Made by a program: the position numbers and the translations under genes | In this document: piece after piece, positions 8,639 through 18,398 of the stretch | How the letters are laid out: every line of letters starts with the position of its first letter | Position numbering within the stretch: the first letter of the stretch is position 1 | Notes under the pieces: model-generated | What the model saw: only the letters and a program-made list of their open reading frames with translations | Databases searched by the model: none | What the model was told of the DNA's origin: nothing | Assembly: GCA_042408875.1 (NCBI GenBank) | Contig: JBHOQS010000023.1 | Location: 186,001 to 250,000, forward strand | Direction of reading: 5' to 3' | DNA: 64,000 bases | Origin: JBHOQS01 sp042408875 | GTDB taxonomy: Bacteria; Chloroflexota; UBA11872; JBHOQS01

Positions 8639-9292
8639 TCACCGCGCGTGCCTGAGTACAACGATGCGGAGGCTCTCCCGAAGGGTCTCCGGCGTAATTT
8701 CGATGCTGGCGCTATCCCGGTGCTCGACGATCTCAGGCGGGAAGAAGCGCAGAAACTCATCTAGCGGTTTGATACGCAACCGGACTTTGCCGGTCTGGTA
8801 GTGCATCGGGATCACCACCTTCGGCTGGATGCGGTCGATCGCATCTTGCAGCGCATCCAGAGCGATCGTGGGCGGCCCGCCGGCCAGGGCGAGCAGCACG
8901 TCTACGCCGCGGATCGGCGCAATATCGTCGTCCGTAAGGGGGTGGCCCAGGTCGCCCATATGGCAGAGCCACACGCCGTCCAGGCGGTAATGGATCATCC
9001 CATTCAGGTTACGTGAGCGCGCCAGGTCCTCCCAGATCTTCACCACGTTGAACGTGATGTCATCGACCTGCACGCCTGTGTCCGGCATCGTGCGGCCGTT
9101 GAGAACGACCGGGTTGCCCTTAACCGATGCGGCGTGGCTGTGGAAGCGGTCATCCTCCTGGCTCATGCACAGGATGTCTGCCGGCTCGTCGATGGGATCG
9201 TAGCCCGACTCCGGCGAGAAGGGGTCCATGATAATGCGCTTACCCTGTCCCTCGATCAGGAACGCGGCATGGCCATACCACGTGATCTTCAT
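8639..9292 (-). CDS. MBL-fold metal-dependent hydrolase (UPF0173-like)
   Basis: A 217-residue metallo-beta-lactamase-fold protein. Visible are MKITWYGHAAFLIEG, IIMDPFSPESGY, an FHSHA cluster where classic members have HxHxDH, HMGDLGH and VVIPMHYQT, which together supply the usual His/Asp metal ligands. The family covers small uncharacterised hydrolases of lactones or phosphodiesters. The start at 9292 gives the canonical MKITWYGH opening; a longer frame to 9331 would translate the leader repeats. The MFS gene follows on the same strand 92 bases later. Confidence 0.8.
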   Translation of the reverse strand: MKITWYGHAAFLIEGQGKRIIMDPFSPESGYDPIDEPADILCMSQEDDRFHSHAASVKGNPVVLNGRTMPDTGVQVDDITFNVVKIWEDLARSRNLNGMIHYRLDGVWLCHMGDLGHPLTDDDIAPIRGVDVLLALAGGPPTIALDALQDAIDRIQPKVVIPMHYQTGKVRLRIKPLDEFLRFFPPEIVEHRDSASIEITPETLRESLRIVVLRHAR

Positions 9293-9304
9293 GTGCGATT
9301 CACC

Positions 9305-9417
9305 CAATCTCTGTGTCAATCTCTGTGTCAATCTCTGTTTAAACGATCTTACTTTCTTTTTTGCGTTTTACTTTCTTGATCCAGCGTAAACGATCTCTAT
9401 CTTACACGATCTCTGTG
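9305..9417. repeat. Tandem 12-base leader repeats upstream of the MBL hydrolase
   Basis: The 12-base unit CAATCTCTGTGT occurs three times without gaps at 9305-9340 (last copy with one change). Degenerate copies of AAACGATCT with a trailing CTCTGTG follow at 9341-9417. The array starts 13 bases from the start codon at 9292, in its 5' leader. The rest of the gap to 9532 holds no gene that I can recognise. Confidence 0.8.
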
Positions 9418-9532
9418 GTGAGATCTGCATTGTCTGTACCGCCCGGCGTGTATGCCTCGCCGACACGCTTCATGGTAGCACACGCCGGAGCCTGCCGCAT
9501 CCGCCCAAACAGGCAGGAGAGCGCCGGGCAAG

Positions 9533-9561
9533 TTGCTACGGTCGTTGGCTTGTGCTAGCAT
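9533..9561 (+). promoter_or_regulatory. Probable promoter of solute-binding protein gene
   Basis: TTGCTA, 17 bases, TAGCAT. It would give a leader of about 135 bases that includes the A+T-rich tract at 9631-9688. Confidence 0.45.
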
Positions 9562-9630
9562 CCTGTTGCCAGTAAGGGGGCGTGTCATACTGGTGCGCAG
9601 ATCTTTCGGTGGATCCTTGTGTAGATGTGG

Positions 9631-9688
9631 ATTCTTTATTTTAATATTTTAATTATAAGTATTTAAATTTTTAAGTATTTAAATTAAG
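9631..9688. repeat. A+T-rich leader with 14-base direct repeat
   Basis: A nearly pure A/T tract in a G+C-rich genome. TAAGTATTTAAATT occurs twice, at 9656-9669 and 9672-9685, ending against the Shine-Dalgarno AAGGAGGG of the next gene. Confidence 0.8.
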
Positions 9689-9702
9689 GAGGGCGCGAGG
9701 CC

Positions 9703-11013
9703 ATGGCACCGATGCAGCACGTGTCGCGCAGGGCGTTTGTCAATGGATCTCTAGGGAGCCTTGGGGGTCTCCTCGCCGCAGCCTGCGGCCGGCAGCCGCA
9801 GGCCGGGACACCCGCCGCGGGCGAGCAGGCCACGCGGCGGCCGGTCACGCTCCGCCTGAACTACCGCAGCGAGACGTACATTCCAGAGCGAGCCAAGGAC
9901 TTCAGCCAGGCGTACCCGTGGATTACGGTCGAAACCATCCCCGACTCTGGCTATGAGAAGCTGATCGTCCTCCTGGCTGCCGGCGACCTCGGAGATATCC
10001 TCTGGCTGAGCACCGGCGTGGGCACGTTCTTCGAGTTTGCTTCGCTGGGCCACCTGATGGCGCTCGACGACCTGGTGAACAGGGATAAGTATGATCTCAA
10101 GCAGTTCTACCCGCGAGCGATTGACACAGCACGCTTTGAGGGCAAGCTCTACGGGCTGCCCTCGCTGCTGCACCCCAGCCATCTCGGTCTCTTCTACAAC
10201 GTCCATCTCTTTGAGCTGGCGGGGGTCAAGTTTCCCTCGTCCGACTGGACGCTCGATGACCTCGTGGACACCGCTCGCAAGCTGACCGTCGGCGACGTGA
10301 AGGGGATCGAGACGGAGACGTCGTATCCCCCGGTGCTGGTGTGGCTGCGTACCTTTGGTGGGGAGTTCCTGGACCCGCCGTACCTGGGCCGAAAGCCAGC
10401 CCTGGACCGGCCCCAGGCGCTGCAGGCGCTCCAGTTCCTGTTCGACCTGCGGCACCGCTATCGTGTGAACCCGATCAAGGGACAGGAGAGCCACACCTTC
10501 ACCAACGGCAACGTGGCGATGCGGCAGAGCCTCATGTCGAGCTACGCGCGCTTCCCACAGCAGATCGGCGACCGGTTCAAGATCGATTGCGTGCTGCTGC
10601 CGAAGGGCCCGACCGGCAAGCGCGGCTCCCAGGGTCACGTGGACATGTGGGGGATGTACGCGAAGACGAAGTACCGTGACGAGGCCTGGGAACTGCATAA
10701 GTGGTTTGGCAATAAGGACACGGCGCTACGCCTGGCCGGGCTGGACCAGGCCGGCATCCCAGGGGCGCGGCCGGACGCCTGGAACGACCCACAGGTGGTC
10801 AACCGGCCGATGTTCAAAGTCTTCAAGGACTTCGTTGAGAAGGAAGGGCCAGAGGTGCTGGCGCTGCCCTGGAATCTGCGCATGCTGGACTGGCAGCGCC
10901 TGAATGAGCGCCTGCTCGATCCAATCTGGACCGGCACGCAGCCGGTGAACCAGCTTGTCTCCTCCATCATGGGCGAGCTCCAGGCGTTCCTGGACCAGCC
11001 GCGGCCGCAGTAG
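9703..11013 (+). CDS. Family 1 solute-binding lipoprotein (sugar ABC transporter)
   Basis: 436 residues. The N-terminus has a twin-arginine motif (VSRRAFVNG), a hydrophobic stretch and a lipobox LAAAC, so it is probably Tat-exported and lipid-anchored. The mature part shows the family pattern: WITVETIPDSGYEKL, a loop on AAGDLGDILWLSTGVG, YGLPSLLHPSHLGLFYN, LDDLVDTARKLT and HVDMWGMYAKTKYRDEAWEL. AAGGAGGG lies 10 bases before the ATG. No permease or ATPase genes are adjacent, so the partner transporter is elsewhere or shared. Ligand unknown; a sugar or oligosaccharide is likely. Confidence 0.85.
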   Translation: MAPMQHVSRRAFVNGSLGSLGGLLAAACGRQPQAGTPAAGEQATRRPVTLRLNYRSETYIPERAKDFSQAYPWITVETIPDSGYEKLIVLLAAGDLGDILWLSTGVGTFFEFASLGHLMALDDLVNRDKYDLKQFYPRAIDTARFEGKLYGLPSLLHPSHLGLFYNVHLFELAGVKFPSSDWTLDDLVDTARKLTVGDVKGIETETSYPPVLVWLRTFGGEFLDPPYLGRKPALDRPQALQALQFLFDLRHRYRVNPIKGQESHTFTNGNVAMRQSLMSSYARFPQQIGDRFKIDCVLLPKGPTGKRGSQGHVDMWGMYAKTKYRDEAWELHKWFGNKDTALRLAGLDQAGIPGARPDAWNDPQVVNRPMFKVFKDFVEKEGPEVLALPWNLRMLDWQRLNERLLDPIWTGTQPVNQLVSSIMGELQAFLDQPRPQ

Positions 11014-11089
11014 CGCCTAGTGCGGAGGGCGCCGTACGCAGTGCCCACTCTGTCGTGAGTACGACGCGAGCGACTGCCCTGAGAGAAGG

Positions 11090-12274
11090 CTACTCGGCGG
11101 CGCGGCCATCCGGCGGAGCGAGCAGCGGAGGCTTGTCACCGGATAGCTCAGGCCCGCCCTCTGGGGCACGCTGGCGCGGCCTGGGCACGAGCCGCTTGCC
11201 CAGCCGCGCTGCCTCGCGCCGGAAGCTCTGAAGCAAGGCTTCCGGTGGGCGACGGCCGCTGGCATAGTAGTACTGCGCGGCGCGGCCTACGGTATAGGTG
11301 CCGGCGAAGGCGACCATGGTCTTCGGCACAGCCGCGACGGCACCCGGCAGCAGGCCTACCAGCGTCCGGGCCACTGTGCGCCACATGAACGCGGCGCCGA
11401 CGACCGGGGCGATCTCCGCGGCGATGGTCACCTTGCTCTCCAGGCTGCGCCCGAACACGGCTGCCAGCTTGTACAGCATCATCACCTGGTTCTTCGTCAG
11501 CACGAGCATATCTGCTCCACCCGCCATCACCGTGCCGATGATGGGAATGGTGGCCGGCAGGCTGGAGAGCAGGGCGAACTCGGCATTCACCCGAGAGGTC
11601 TCGGCGACGATCTGCTGAGCCACATGAGCGCGCAGCAGGGGAATGTTCCGGCCCAGCGCCAGGCTGAGGTTCGGCAGGGCACGCAAGAGCAAGGGCACGA
11701 GCCGCTGCTGCACACTCTGCGCCGACCGCGCATCGACCGCCACCAGACCGCCGGAGGCGTAGCCGCCCAGGATGCGCTCGGCGGCCCAGCACGGGTCAGG
11801 GTCGGCCGGGAGCAGGTCGGCCTTGGTCAGCACGATGATGACCGGGATGCCCAGCGTCTCCATCTGGTGCGCCAGGTGGGCCTGCTGGTGTGTGACGCCC
11901 TTGGAGAGATCAATGAGGTAGAGCACCAGGTTCCCGCGCGGCGGACCGCTAGGCAGCTCAGCAAGGGAGGCGAGGTCGGCTGGCAGCTCAAGGATCGGTA
12001 AGGCAGCGGGATTGCCGGGCACAGGGAGGTGGGCGGGGCCGTGCCCTGGGGCACTGTTTCCTGGGTCGGCCGGCACGAGCTCCCCGGTTGGGCTCAGCTC
12101 AAACATCGGTGAGGCTTGCTGGAGCAGCGTGCGCCGCAGGGTGCGCTTGCCCGCCCCGGGCGCACCCATCAGCACGACGTGCACAGGCTGCTCAGCTTCC
12201 TCGCGCACGTCCTGCGGATCGATCTCCCGCACAATGCGCCAGAACTCCGCCAGCGCGCCTACTCGACCTAGCAT
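11090..12274 (-). CDS. GTPase with C-terminal DUF697/YcjF-like membrane-associated domain
   Basis: A 394-residue protein. The N-terminal G domain has P-loop GAPGAGKRT and TKAD (G4), while G3 is degenerate (LVLYLIDLSKG). The C-terminal ~170 residues resemble DUF697: GTVMAGGADMLVLTKNQVMMLYKLAAVFGR, an ESKVTIAAEIAPVVGAAF segment, hydrophobic helices and GRAAQYYYASGR. In relatives such proteins associate with membranes. It ends convergently, 76 bases from the solute-binding gene, and stands alone on the minus strand. Its exact role is unknown. Confidence 0.75.
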   Translation of the reverse strand: MLGRVGALAEFWRIVREIDPQDVREEAEQPVHVVLMGAPGAGKRTLRRTLLQQASPMFELSPTGELVPADPGNSAPGHGPAHLPVPGNPAALPILELPADLASLAELPSGPPRGNLVLYLIDLSKGVTHQQAHLAHQMETLGIPVIIVLTKADLLPADPDPCWAAERILGGYASGGLVAVDARSAQSVQQRLVPLLLRALPNLSLALGRNIPLLRAHVAQQIVAETSRVNAEFALLSSLPATIPIIGTVMAGGADMLVLTKNQVMMLYKLAAVFGRSLESKVTIAAEIAPVVGAAFMWRTVARTLVGLLPGAVAAVPKTMVAFAGTYTVGRAAQYYYASGRRPPEALLQSFRREAARLGKRLVPRPRQRAPEGGPELSGDKPPLLAPPDGRAAE

Positions 12275-12333
12275 TGCACTGTGCCTGACTTCGCCCTTCG
12301 ATCAACACCTGGCATCAGGACCTTACAAACGAA

Positions 12334-12360
12334 GCCTGCGCACCCATCCTCAGCGCAGGC
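12334..12360. other. Hairpin in the leader of the GTPase gene
   Basis: GCCTGCGC and its exact complement are separated by 11 bases. On the minus strand it is followed by TTCGTTTG, so it could be a weak terminator or attenuator 60 bases before the GTPase start. I recognise no riboswitch consensus. Confidence 0.4.
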
Positions 12361-12506
12361 GAGGAAAGGAGAACAGGTACATCGCCTGGAGCGCTCGTAC
12401 CGTTGGCTCGTCCTGGCACGAGACAGTGCCCAGGGACCCTGCACCGTCCTGAGAGCGGCCCTCTCCTTGCCCTCTTTGCCCTATTGTACCGTATGGGAGG
12501 CCAGCG

Positions 12507-13760
12507 CTAGCCCCTCGAGCGCACTGGCGCCTGTTGCACCCGCGCGTAGAGCTCAGCCCATTCGCGGCTGCCATCGTCATCGAGACGCTCCAGACGCACG
12601 CCACGCTCGAATAGGGGCTGGTTGCCGCCCAGGAAATCCTCCCAGTAGCCGCCCTTACCATACTCCCCGTGGTAGTACGTGCGCTCGCCGTTCGCTCGCA
12701 CAAAGGCGTAGATCGCGCGCTGCAGCTCTTTTTTCGCACTCTGGGTGCGATACCGTTCCACCGCAGCCTCGTCTAGCTCGATGCCTAGCCCGGGCTCCTC
12801 AGGCACGCGGGCGTAGCCACCCTGCACCGTGACCGGCCGGGTGATGAGCTGGTGCTGGTACATGTTGAGGCAGGTGACCGCCGGCCACTGCGCATGCGTG
12901 CACACTGCGCCCAGGTGCAACGCCCAGGTCGTGGTGATGCCAGTGCCGACGAGCTGGAGCCAGAAGGGCATGTTCGCCTGGGCGCTCAGGTGGGCCTCCC
13001 GCAGAATGCGGCTTGCTCCACCGCTGATGACGAAGCCGTCGCAGACCTGCTCACGTAGGGCCGTCATGATGGGAGGGCTGCCGTAGTGCATGGCGATAGC
13101 GCAGCGTGTCTGCGACCGGATGCGCTTGTTCCCCTCGACGTCGCCCTGCGGGATAGGTGTCTCGTAGATGGCGACGTTCGAGTACGTGTCGAGCTCTTTC
13201 AGCACCGGGACCGCCGTAGCCGCGTTCACCAGCATGCCGTTGAAGTCGAGGTCGAGCTTGAAGTTGGGGCCGATCACCGCTGAGACCTGCCGCACCTGCT
13301 CGTAGACGTCGATCCAGGGCCGCGCCTTCATCTTGTAGCTGGTATAGCCGAGTTCGACGGCCTGGCGGGCCTCGGCGGCGAAGTCTTCGGGTGGCATATC
13401 AATCGACCACCAGGAAATCGGGCACCAGTCGCGTACCTTTTGGCCCAGCAGCCGGTACACCGGCACGCCGGCAGCCTTGCCAGCCAGGTCGAAAAGCGCC
13501 ATCTGTAAGCCCGCGCCCAGGGAGTCATCCCACAGCAGGTCAAACGGGTTCTGGCCCTTCACCCGCTGGATGCCCTCGGGCGTGACCCGCCCCCAAGTAT
13601 AGTTCGGCAGTGTCTCACCGATGCCGGTGAGGCCAGTATCGGTAGTGACGCGGCAGATCTCAGAGATATGCCAGCCGGCCAGCGTGCGCGCCATATTGCG
13701 CTCAGGTATCTCATGAAAGGGAACGTCAACCAGGAGCAACTCGACGTCGGTGATGCGCAT
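12507..13760 (-). CDS. Mandelate racemase/muconate-lactonizing-type enolase-superfamily protein, divergent active site
   Basis: 417 residues. The N-terminal capping domain starts MRITDVELLLVDVPF. The barrel retains the KxK lysine motif (YKMKARPW), one carboxylate in LDLDFNG and a glutamate in IYETPIP. At the third metal position, usually E or D, it reads AIAMHYG, and the usual Asp of the next strand is not obvious (FVISGGAS). The enzyme may have unusual metal binding or altered chemistry. CAGGAGG six bases before ATG 13760 fixes the start. Family members dehydrate or racemise sugar acids; here the substrate is unknown. Confidence 0.75.
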   Translation of the reverse strand: MRITDVELLLVDVPFHEIPERNMARTLAGWHISEICRVTTDTGLTGIGETLPNYTWGRVTPEGIQRVKGQNPFDLLWDDSLGAGLQMALFDLAGKAAGVPVYRLLGQKVRDWCPISWWSIDMPPEDFAAEARQAVELGYTSYKMKARPWIDVYEQVRQVSAVIGPNFKLDLDFNGMLVNAATAVPVLKELDTYSNVAIYETPIPQGDVEGNKRIRSQTRCAIAMHYGSPPIMTALREQVCDGFVISGGASRILREAHLSAQANMPFWLQLVGTGITTTWALHLGAVCTHAQWPAVTCLNMYQHQLITRPVTVQGGYARVPEEPGLGIELDEAAVERYRTQSAKKELQRAIYAFVRANGERTYYHGEYGKGGYWEDFLGGNQPLFERGVRLERLDDDGSREWAELYARVQQAPVRSRG

Positions 13761-13922
13761 GCTTCTGCCTCCTGACACGCTTCCTGGGCTACTGGTCCTG
13801 GATCCCTATGGTACGCCAGCGAGCGTGACCGGGCAACAAAGCCGGTCGCCAGAGCTGCTCGACGCCCTCACACGCCAACGCGCGCCTGCGTAATACACCT
13901 GGCCGGGTGGTGGCTATAGACC

Positions 13923-13952
13923 TTGGGAGGCTCTTCGCGCCTGTGCTATACT
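13923..13952 (+). promoter_or_regulatory. Promoter of the mre/rod operon
   Basis: TTGGGA, 18 bases, TATACT, with an extended TGC directly before the -10 element. The same TGCTATACTCC sequence occurs ahead of the SAM riboswitch. Confidence 0.65.
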
Positions 13953-14019
13953 CCCGGCGGCATGGCGTCGCTGTTACAGGCGTGATGAGCAGGATGGAGC
14001 GCGTGTGCGCGGAGGATGG

Positions 14020-15078
<1,059 letters not shown>

Positions 15079-15080
15079 TC

Positions 15081-15917
15081 GTGGGCGAGAACCGTTCGGC
15101 ATACTCGTTCTTCGCGCTGTTCATCGTCCTGAGCATCGTCACGAGCCTGCTCTACCAGCAGGGCCGGTTGCTGCTGCTCGAGGATCTTTTGCACTACGTG
15201 CTCCGGCCAGCGCAGGAGGCGTCCTCCCGAGCTGCCGCGGCTGTGGGGCAGGCGATCGCCACGGGGCGCAAGACGGCGCAGCTCGCAGAGGAGAACCGCC
15301 AGCTCCGCCAGCAGGTGGATGAGCTGCTGGCAGAAGTAGTGCGCCTGCGCGCCGCTGAGCTCGAAAACCGTACGCTGCGCGAACAGTTGCGCTACGCTGA
15401 GGAGCATCGTGCGCTCACCTTCGTACCCGCACGGGTCATTGGCACGGACCCCGGCAACCTGGTGCAGTCGCTGGTCATCGATCGCGGCTCCTCCAGCGGT
15501 ATTCAGGAGGGTATGACGGTTGTCGCGCCAGCCGGGCTGGTCGGGCGCATCATCCATGTGACGCCATCGACATCGAAGGTGCTGCTGATCATCAACCCGA
15601 GCAGCTCGGTGAACGCGGTCATTCAGTCGCCGGAGTCTCGCGCTACCGGACTGGTCAACGGCACGGTGAGCGGCCGGCTGGTGATGAAGTACATTCTCCA
15701 GGGGGAGCGGCTCAAGGTCGGTGACCTGGTCGTGACCTCGGGCCTGGGCGGGCAGTTCCCGCCGAACCAGTTGATCGGGCGCGTGGTCGGCTTTACCCAG
15801 CGCGATGTGGACATGTTCCTGGAAGCCGAGGTGCAGCCGCTGGTGGACTTTCGCCGGCTGGAGCAGGTCATGGTGATCACTAGCTTCATCCCGTTGTCCG
15901 ACGTGGGACAGAGGTAG
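15081..15917 (+). CDS. mreC: Rod-shape-determining protein MreC
   Basis: 278 residues. A membrane segment at about residues 9-26 (FFALFIVLSIVTSLL) is followed by a coiled coil rich in Leu/Gln/Glu (QLAEENRQLRQQVDELL) and the paired beta-barrel MreC core, with GSSSGIQEGMTVVAPAGLVGRI and GDLVVTSGLGGQFPP. MreC links MreB to the periplasmic or outer-face synthetic enzymes. The start is GTG 15081, 2 bases after the mreB stop; the frame extends upstream but would overlap mreB. Confidence 0.95.
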   Translation: MGENRSAYSFFALFIVLSIVTSLLYQQGRLLLLEDLLHYVLRPAQEASSRAAAAVGQAIATGRKTAQLAEENRQLRQQVDELLAEVVRLRAAELENRTLREQLRYAEEHRALTFVPARVIGTDPGNLVQSLVIDRGSSSGIQEGMTVVAPAGLVGRIIHVTPSTSKVLLIINPSSSVNAVIQSPESRATGLVNGTVSGRLVMKYILQGERLKVGDLVVTSGLGGQFPPNQLIGRVVGFTQRDVDMFLEAEVQPLVDFRRLEQVMVITSFIPLSDVGQR

Positions 15918-15947
15918 GGGCGCAGTTTCCAGCGTCACCGATACCAA

Positions 15948-16520
15948 ATGACGCGAAGGCATGTATTTAGGGGGCTGGTTCCCGGCTTTCTATCACCTAC
16001 GCAGCGCCTGCGCACGCTCTGTGTTGCCGCAGGCATCGCCGCGCTGGCGCTGCTGGTGACACTTCAGGCCGGCGCGCTGTGGCGTTTTCCCATTGCCGGG
16101 GTCAAACCCGACCTGGTGCTGGTCACGGTGGCCGTGTGGAGCGCCCGTCGCGGCGTACGGGAAGGAACGCTCGCCGGGTTCCTGGCCGGGCTGCTACTTG
16201 AGCTCTATTCCGGGGCACCCTTCGGCACCGCCACTGCGGCCATGACTGTGGTAGGCTTCTGCACAGCTGTCGGCGAGGCGAACCTGTTCAAGTCCAATCT
16301 GTTGCTTCCTGGTGTGCTCGTGCCGGCAGCCACGCTGCTCTATAACGTTTTCTTCCTGTTTCTGCTCATGTCACAGCAATTCCCCGTCGACTGGGTAGCC
16401 ACGCTACAGCTCATTGTGCTGCCATCGATGCTGGTGAACCTGGCGGTCATGCCGGCTGTCTACTACGTCGTGACGCGGTATGAACGGCTGTTACGGCCAT
16501 CGCTAGATCTGGGAGTGTGA
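15948..16520 (+). CDS. mreD: Rod-shape-determining membrane protein MreD
   Basis: 190 residues, with about five membrane segments. Recognisable are GVKPDLVLVTVAVWSARRGVREG, the conserved GFLAGLLLELYSGAPFGT loop and a C-terminal VYYVVTRYERLLRP. Position between mreC and mrdA supports the assignment. No clear Shine-Dalgarno sequence precedes ATG 15948, so translation may be coupled to mreC. Confidence 0.9.
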   Translation: MTRRHVFRGLVPGFLSPTQRLRTLCVAAGIAALALLVTLQAGALWRFPIAGVKPDLVLVTVAVWSARRGVREGTLAGFLAGLLLELYSGAPFGTATAAMTVVGFCTAVGEANLFKSNLLLPGVLVPAATLLYNVFFLFLLMSQQFPVDWVATLQLIVLPSMLVNLAVMPAVYYVVTRYERLLRPSLDLGV

Positions 16521-16523
16521 GGG

Positions 16524-18398
16524 ATGGCCACGACCGCTCAACCTCCGCTGAGGGTGCGCCGGCGACTGCTGCTGTTCAAGGGGCTGATGGGGCTGGGCTT
16601 TCTCAGCCTGGCCGGCCAGCTCTGGTATCTCCAGCTCGCCCGCGGGGATGAGTACCGGCGCAAGGCAGAGACGAACCGGCTGCGCGTCCGCTCGGTCAAG
16701 CCGCTGCGCGGCGTCATCTACGACCGCGCCGGCCGCCAGCTCGTGCGCAACATTCCTAGCTTCTCGATCGCCGTGCTCCCCGCTGACTTGCCCAGGGCAG
16801 AGACGCCGGTGGTGGCGCAGCGGCTGGCCGGCTTGCTCGAGATGGACGCTGACGAGATCGAAGCAACGATCCAGGAGGCCCGGGCCGATCCCTACCAGCA
16901 CGTGACGATCAAGAGCAACGTGCCTAGGGAGACGGCCTTGATCATCGAAGAGCAGCATCACCGCCTGCCGGGCGTCCACGTACAGTTCTCTCCGGTCCGA
17001 CAGTATGTAGCAGGCGACCTCTTGGGGCCACTGCTGGGCTATACCGGACCGCTCCCACGTGAGCTCGTCAAGCAACTGAGCGAGCAAGGCTATGAGCGAG
17101 ACGATCGCATTGGCCTCACCGGCATCGAGGCAACCTACGAGGACGAGCTGCGCGGCGTGAAAGGGCGGGAGTATATCGAGGCAGATGTGTACGGGCGTGC
17201 CGTTCGCTCGCTCCACCTTGAACCGCCCGTCGCTGGACACAATTTGGTGCTCACGATTGACCTAGAGTTCCAGCGCGCTGTCGACGGGTTCCTGCGTGAG
17301 ACGCTGGCCCAGGCCCGCTCACGGCTCGGCGTGGCCATCGTGCTGGACGTGCGCACCGGCGCGGTGCTGGCGATGGCCAGCCGTCCGGCCTATGACAACA
17401 ATCTGTTTGCCACCGGCATCTCACCTGAGGATTACCGTGCCCTGGCGGAAGACCCCATGCGGCCGATGGTCAACCATGCCATCGGCGGCCAGCATCCGCC
17501 TGGGTCCATCTTTAAGGTCGTCACCGCTGCCGCTGCGCTTCAGGAGGCCATCATCACCCCGCGGCAGAGCATCCAGTGCACCGGCCAGCTCACACTGCCG
17601 GGCGGCTGGATCTACGTGGACTGGCTCAAGACCGGCCACGGAGCCACGAACCTGCTGCGCGCTCTCGCCCAGTCATGTGATATCTATTTCTATAGCGTCG
17701 CTGGCGGCAACCCGCATGTCAACATGACCGGGCTGGGCAACCGGCGGATGGTCCACTATGCACAGGCCTTCGGCTTCGGAGCTAAGACGGGGATCAGGCT
17801 GCCGGGCGAAGTGGCCGGGTTCCTGCCCACGGAGGAATGGAAGCGCACCGTCAAGAAAGAACCCTGGTATCAAGGCGACTCGTTTAACATGGGCATCGGC
17901 CAGGGGGATGTGCTGGTGACGCCGCTGCAGGTTGCGGTAGCTTACGCGGCGATCGCGAACAATGGCCAGGTGCTCGAGCCCCAACTCGTGTACGAAGTGC
18001 GGGACCCCGAGGGCAACGTTGTGCGACGGCTGGAGCCGGTGGTGCGCAGCAGGCTACCGGTTGCTCCTGAGCATCTCGCTGTTATTCGCGCTGGCCTGCG
18101 TGAGGCGGTCACGAGCGGCACGGCGCGAGGCTTCGTCCGCACGACCGAAGTGCCTATTGCCGGCAAGACCGGCACAGCAGAGTTCGGCGCGAAGGATGCC
18201 CGCGGCCAGTACCAGACCCACGCCTGGTTTGCCGCCTACGCGCCGGAGGCTGAGCCGCAGATCGCCGTCGTCACGTTTATTTACGGCGGCGGCGATGGAT
18301 CGAGCGTGGCGGCCCCGCTGGCCGACCGGATCATACGTGCGTATTTCAAACTCCCTGACCTGCCGCAGCCGACACCAACACCCGTGAGGCCACGCTGA
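16524..18398 (+). CDS. mrdA: Penicillin-binding protein 2 (elongation transpeptidase)
   Basis: 624 residues, a class B PBP. It has an N-terminal membrane anchor (GLMGLGFLSLAGQLWYLQLARG), the dimerisation domain beginning RGVIYDRAGRQLVRN, then the transpeptidase domain with SxxK in PPGSIFKV, SxD in AQSCDIYFYS and KTG in GKTGTAEFG. It cross-links peptidoglycan during cell elongation, in complex with RodA. ATG 16524 follows mreD by 3 bases; its stop overlaps the rodA start. Confidence 0.96.
   Translation: MATTAQPPLRVRRRLLLFKGLMGLGFLSLAGQLWYLQLARGDEYRRKAETNRLRVRSVKPLRGVIYDRAGRQLVRNIPSFSIAVLPADLPRAETPVVAQRLAGLLEMDADEIEATIQEARADPYQHVTIKSNVPRETALIIEEQHHRLPGVHVQFSPVRQYVAGDLLGPLLGYTGPLPRELVKQLSEQGYERDDRIGLTGIEATYEDELRGVKGREYIEADVYGRAVRSLHLEPPVAGHNLVLTIDLEFQRAVDGFLRETLAQARSRLGVAIVLDVRTGAVLAMASRPAYDNNLFATGISPEDYRALAEDPMRPMVNHAIGGQHPPGSIFKVVTAAAALQEAIITPRQSIQCTGQLTLPGGWIYVDWLKTGHGATNLLRALAQSCDIYFYSVAGGNPHVNMTGLGNRRMVHYAQAFGFGAKTGIRLPGEVAGFLPTEEWKRTVKKEPWYQGDSFNMGIGQGDVLVTPLQVAVAYAAIANNGQVLEPQLVYEVRDPEGNVVRRLEPVVRSRLPVAPEHLAVIRAGLREAVTSGTARGFVRTTEVPIAGKTGTAEFGAKDARGQYQTHAWFAAYAPEAEPQIAVVTFIYGGGDGSSVAAPLADRIIRAYFKLPDLPQPTPTPVRPR

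Noticed and set aside
9305..9417. Repeat array considered as a CRISPR
   Set aside because: Units are 12 bases, contiguous and degenerate, with no spacers and no cas genes in the window.
12334..12360. Hairpin before the GTPase gene considered as a riboswitch
   Set aside because: No conserved aptamer core that I recognise; only a simple hairpin.
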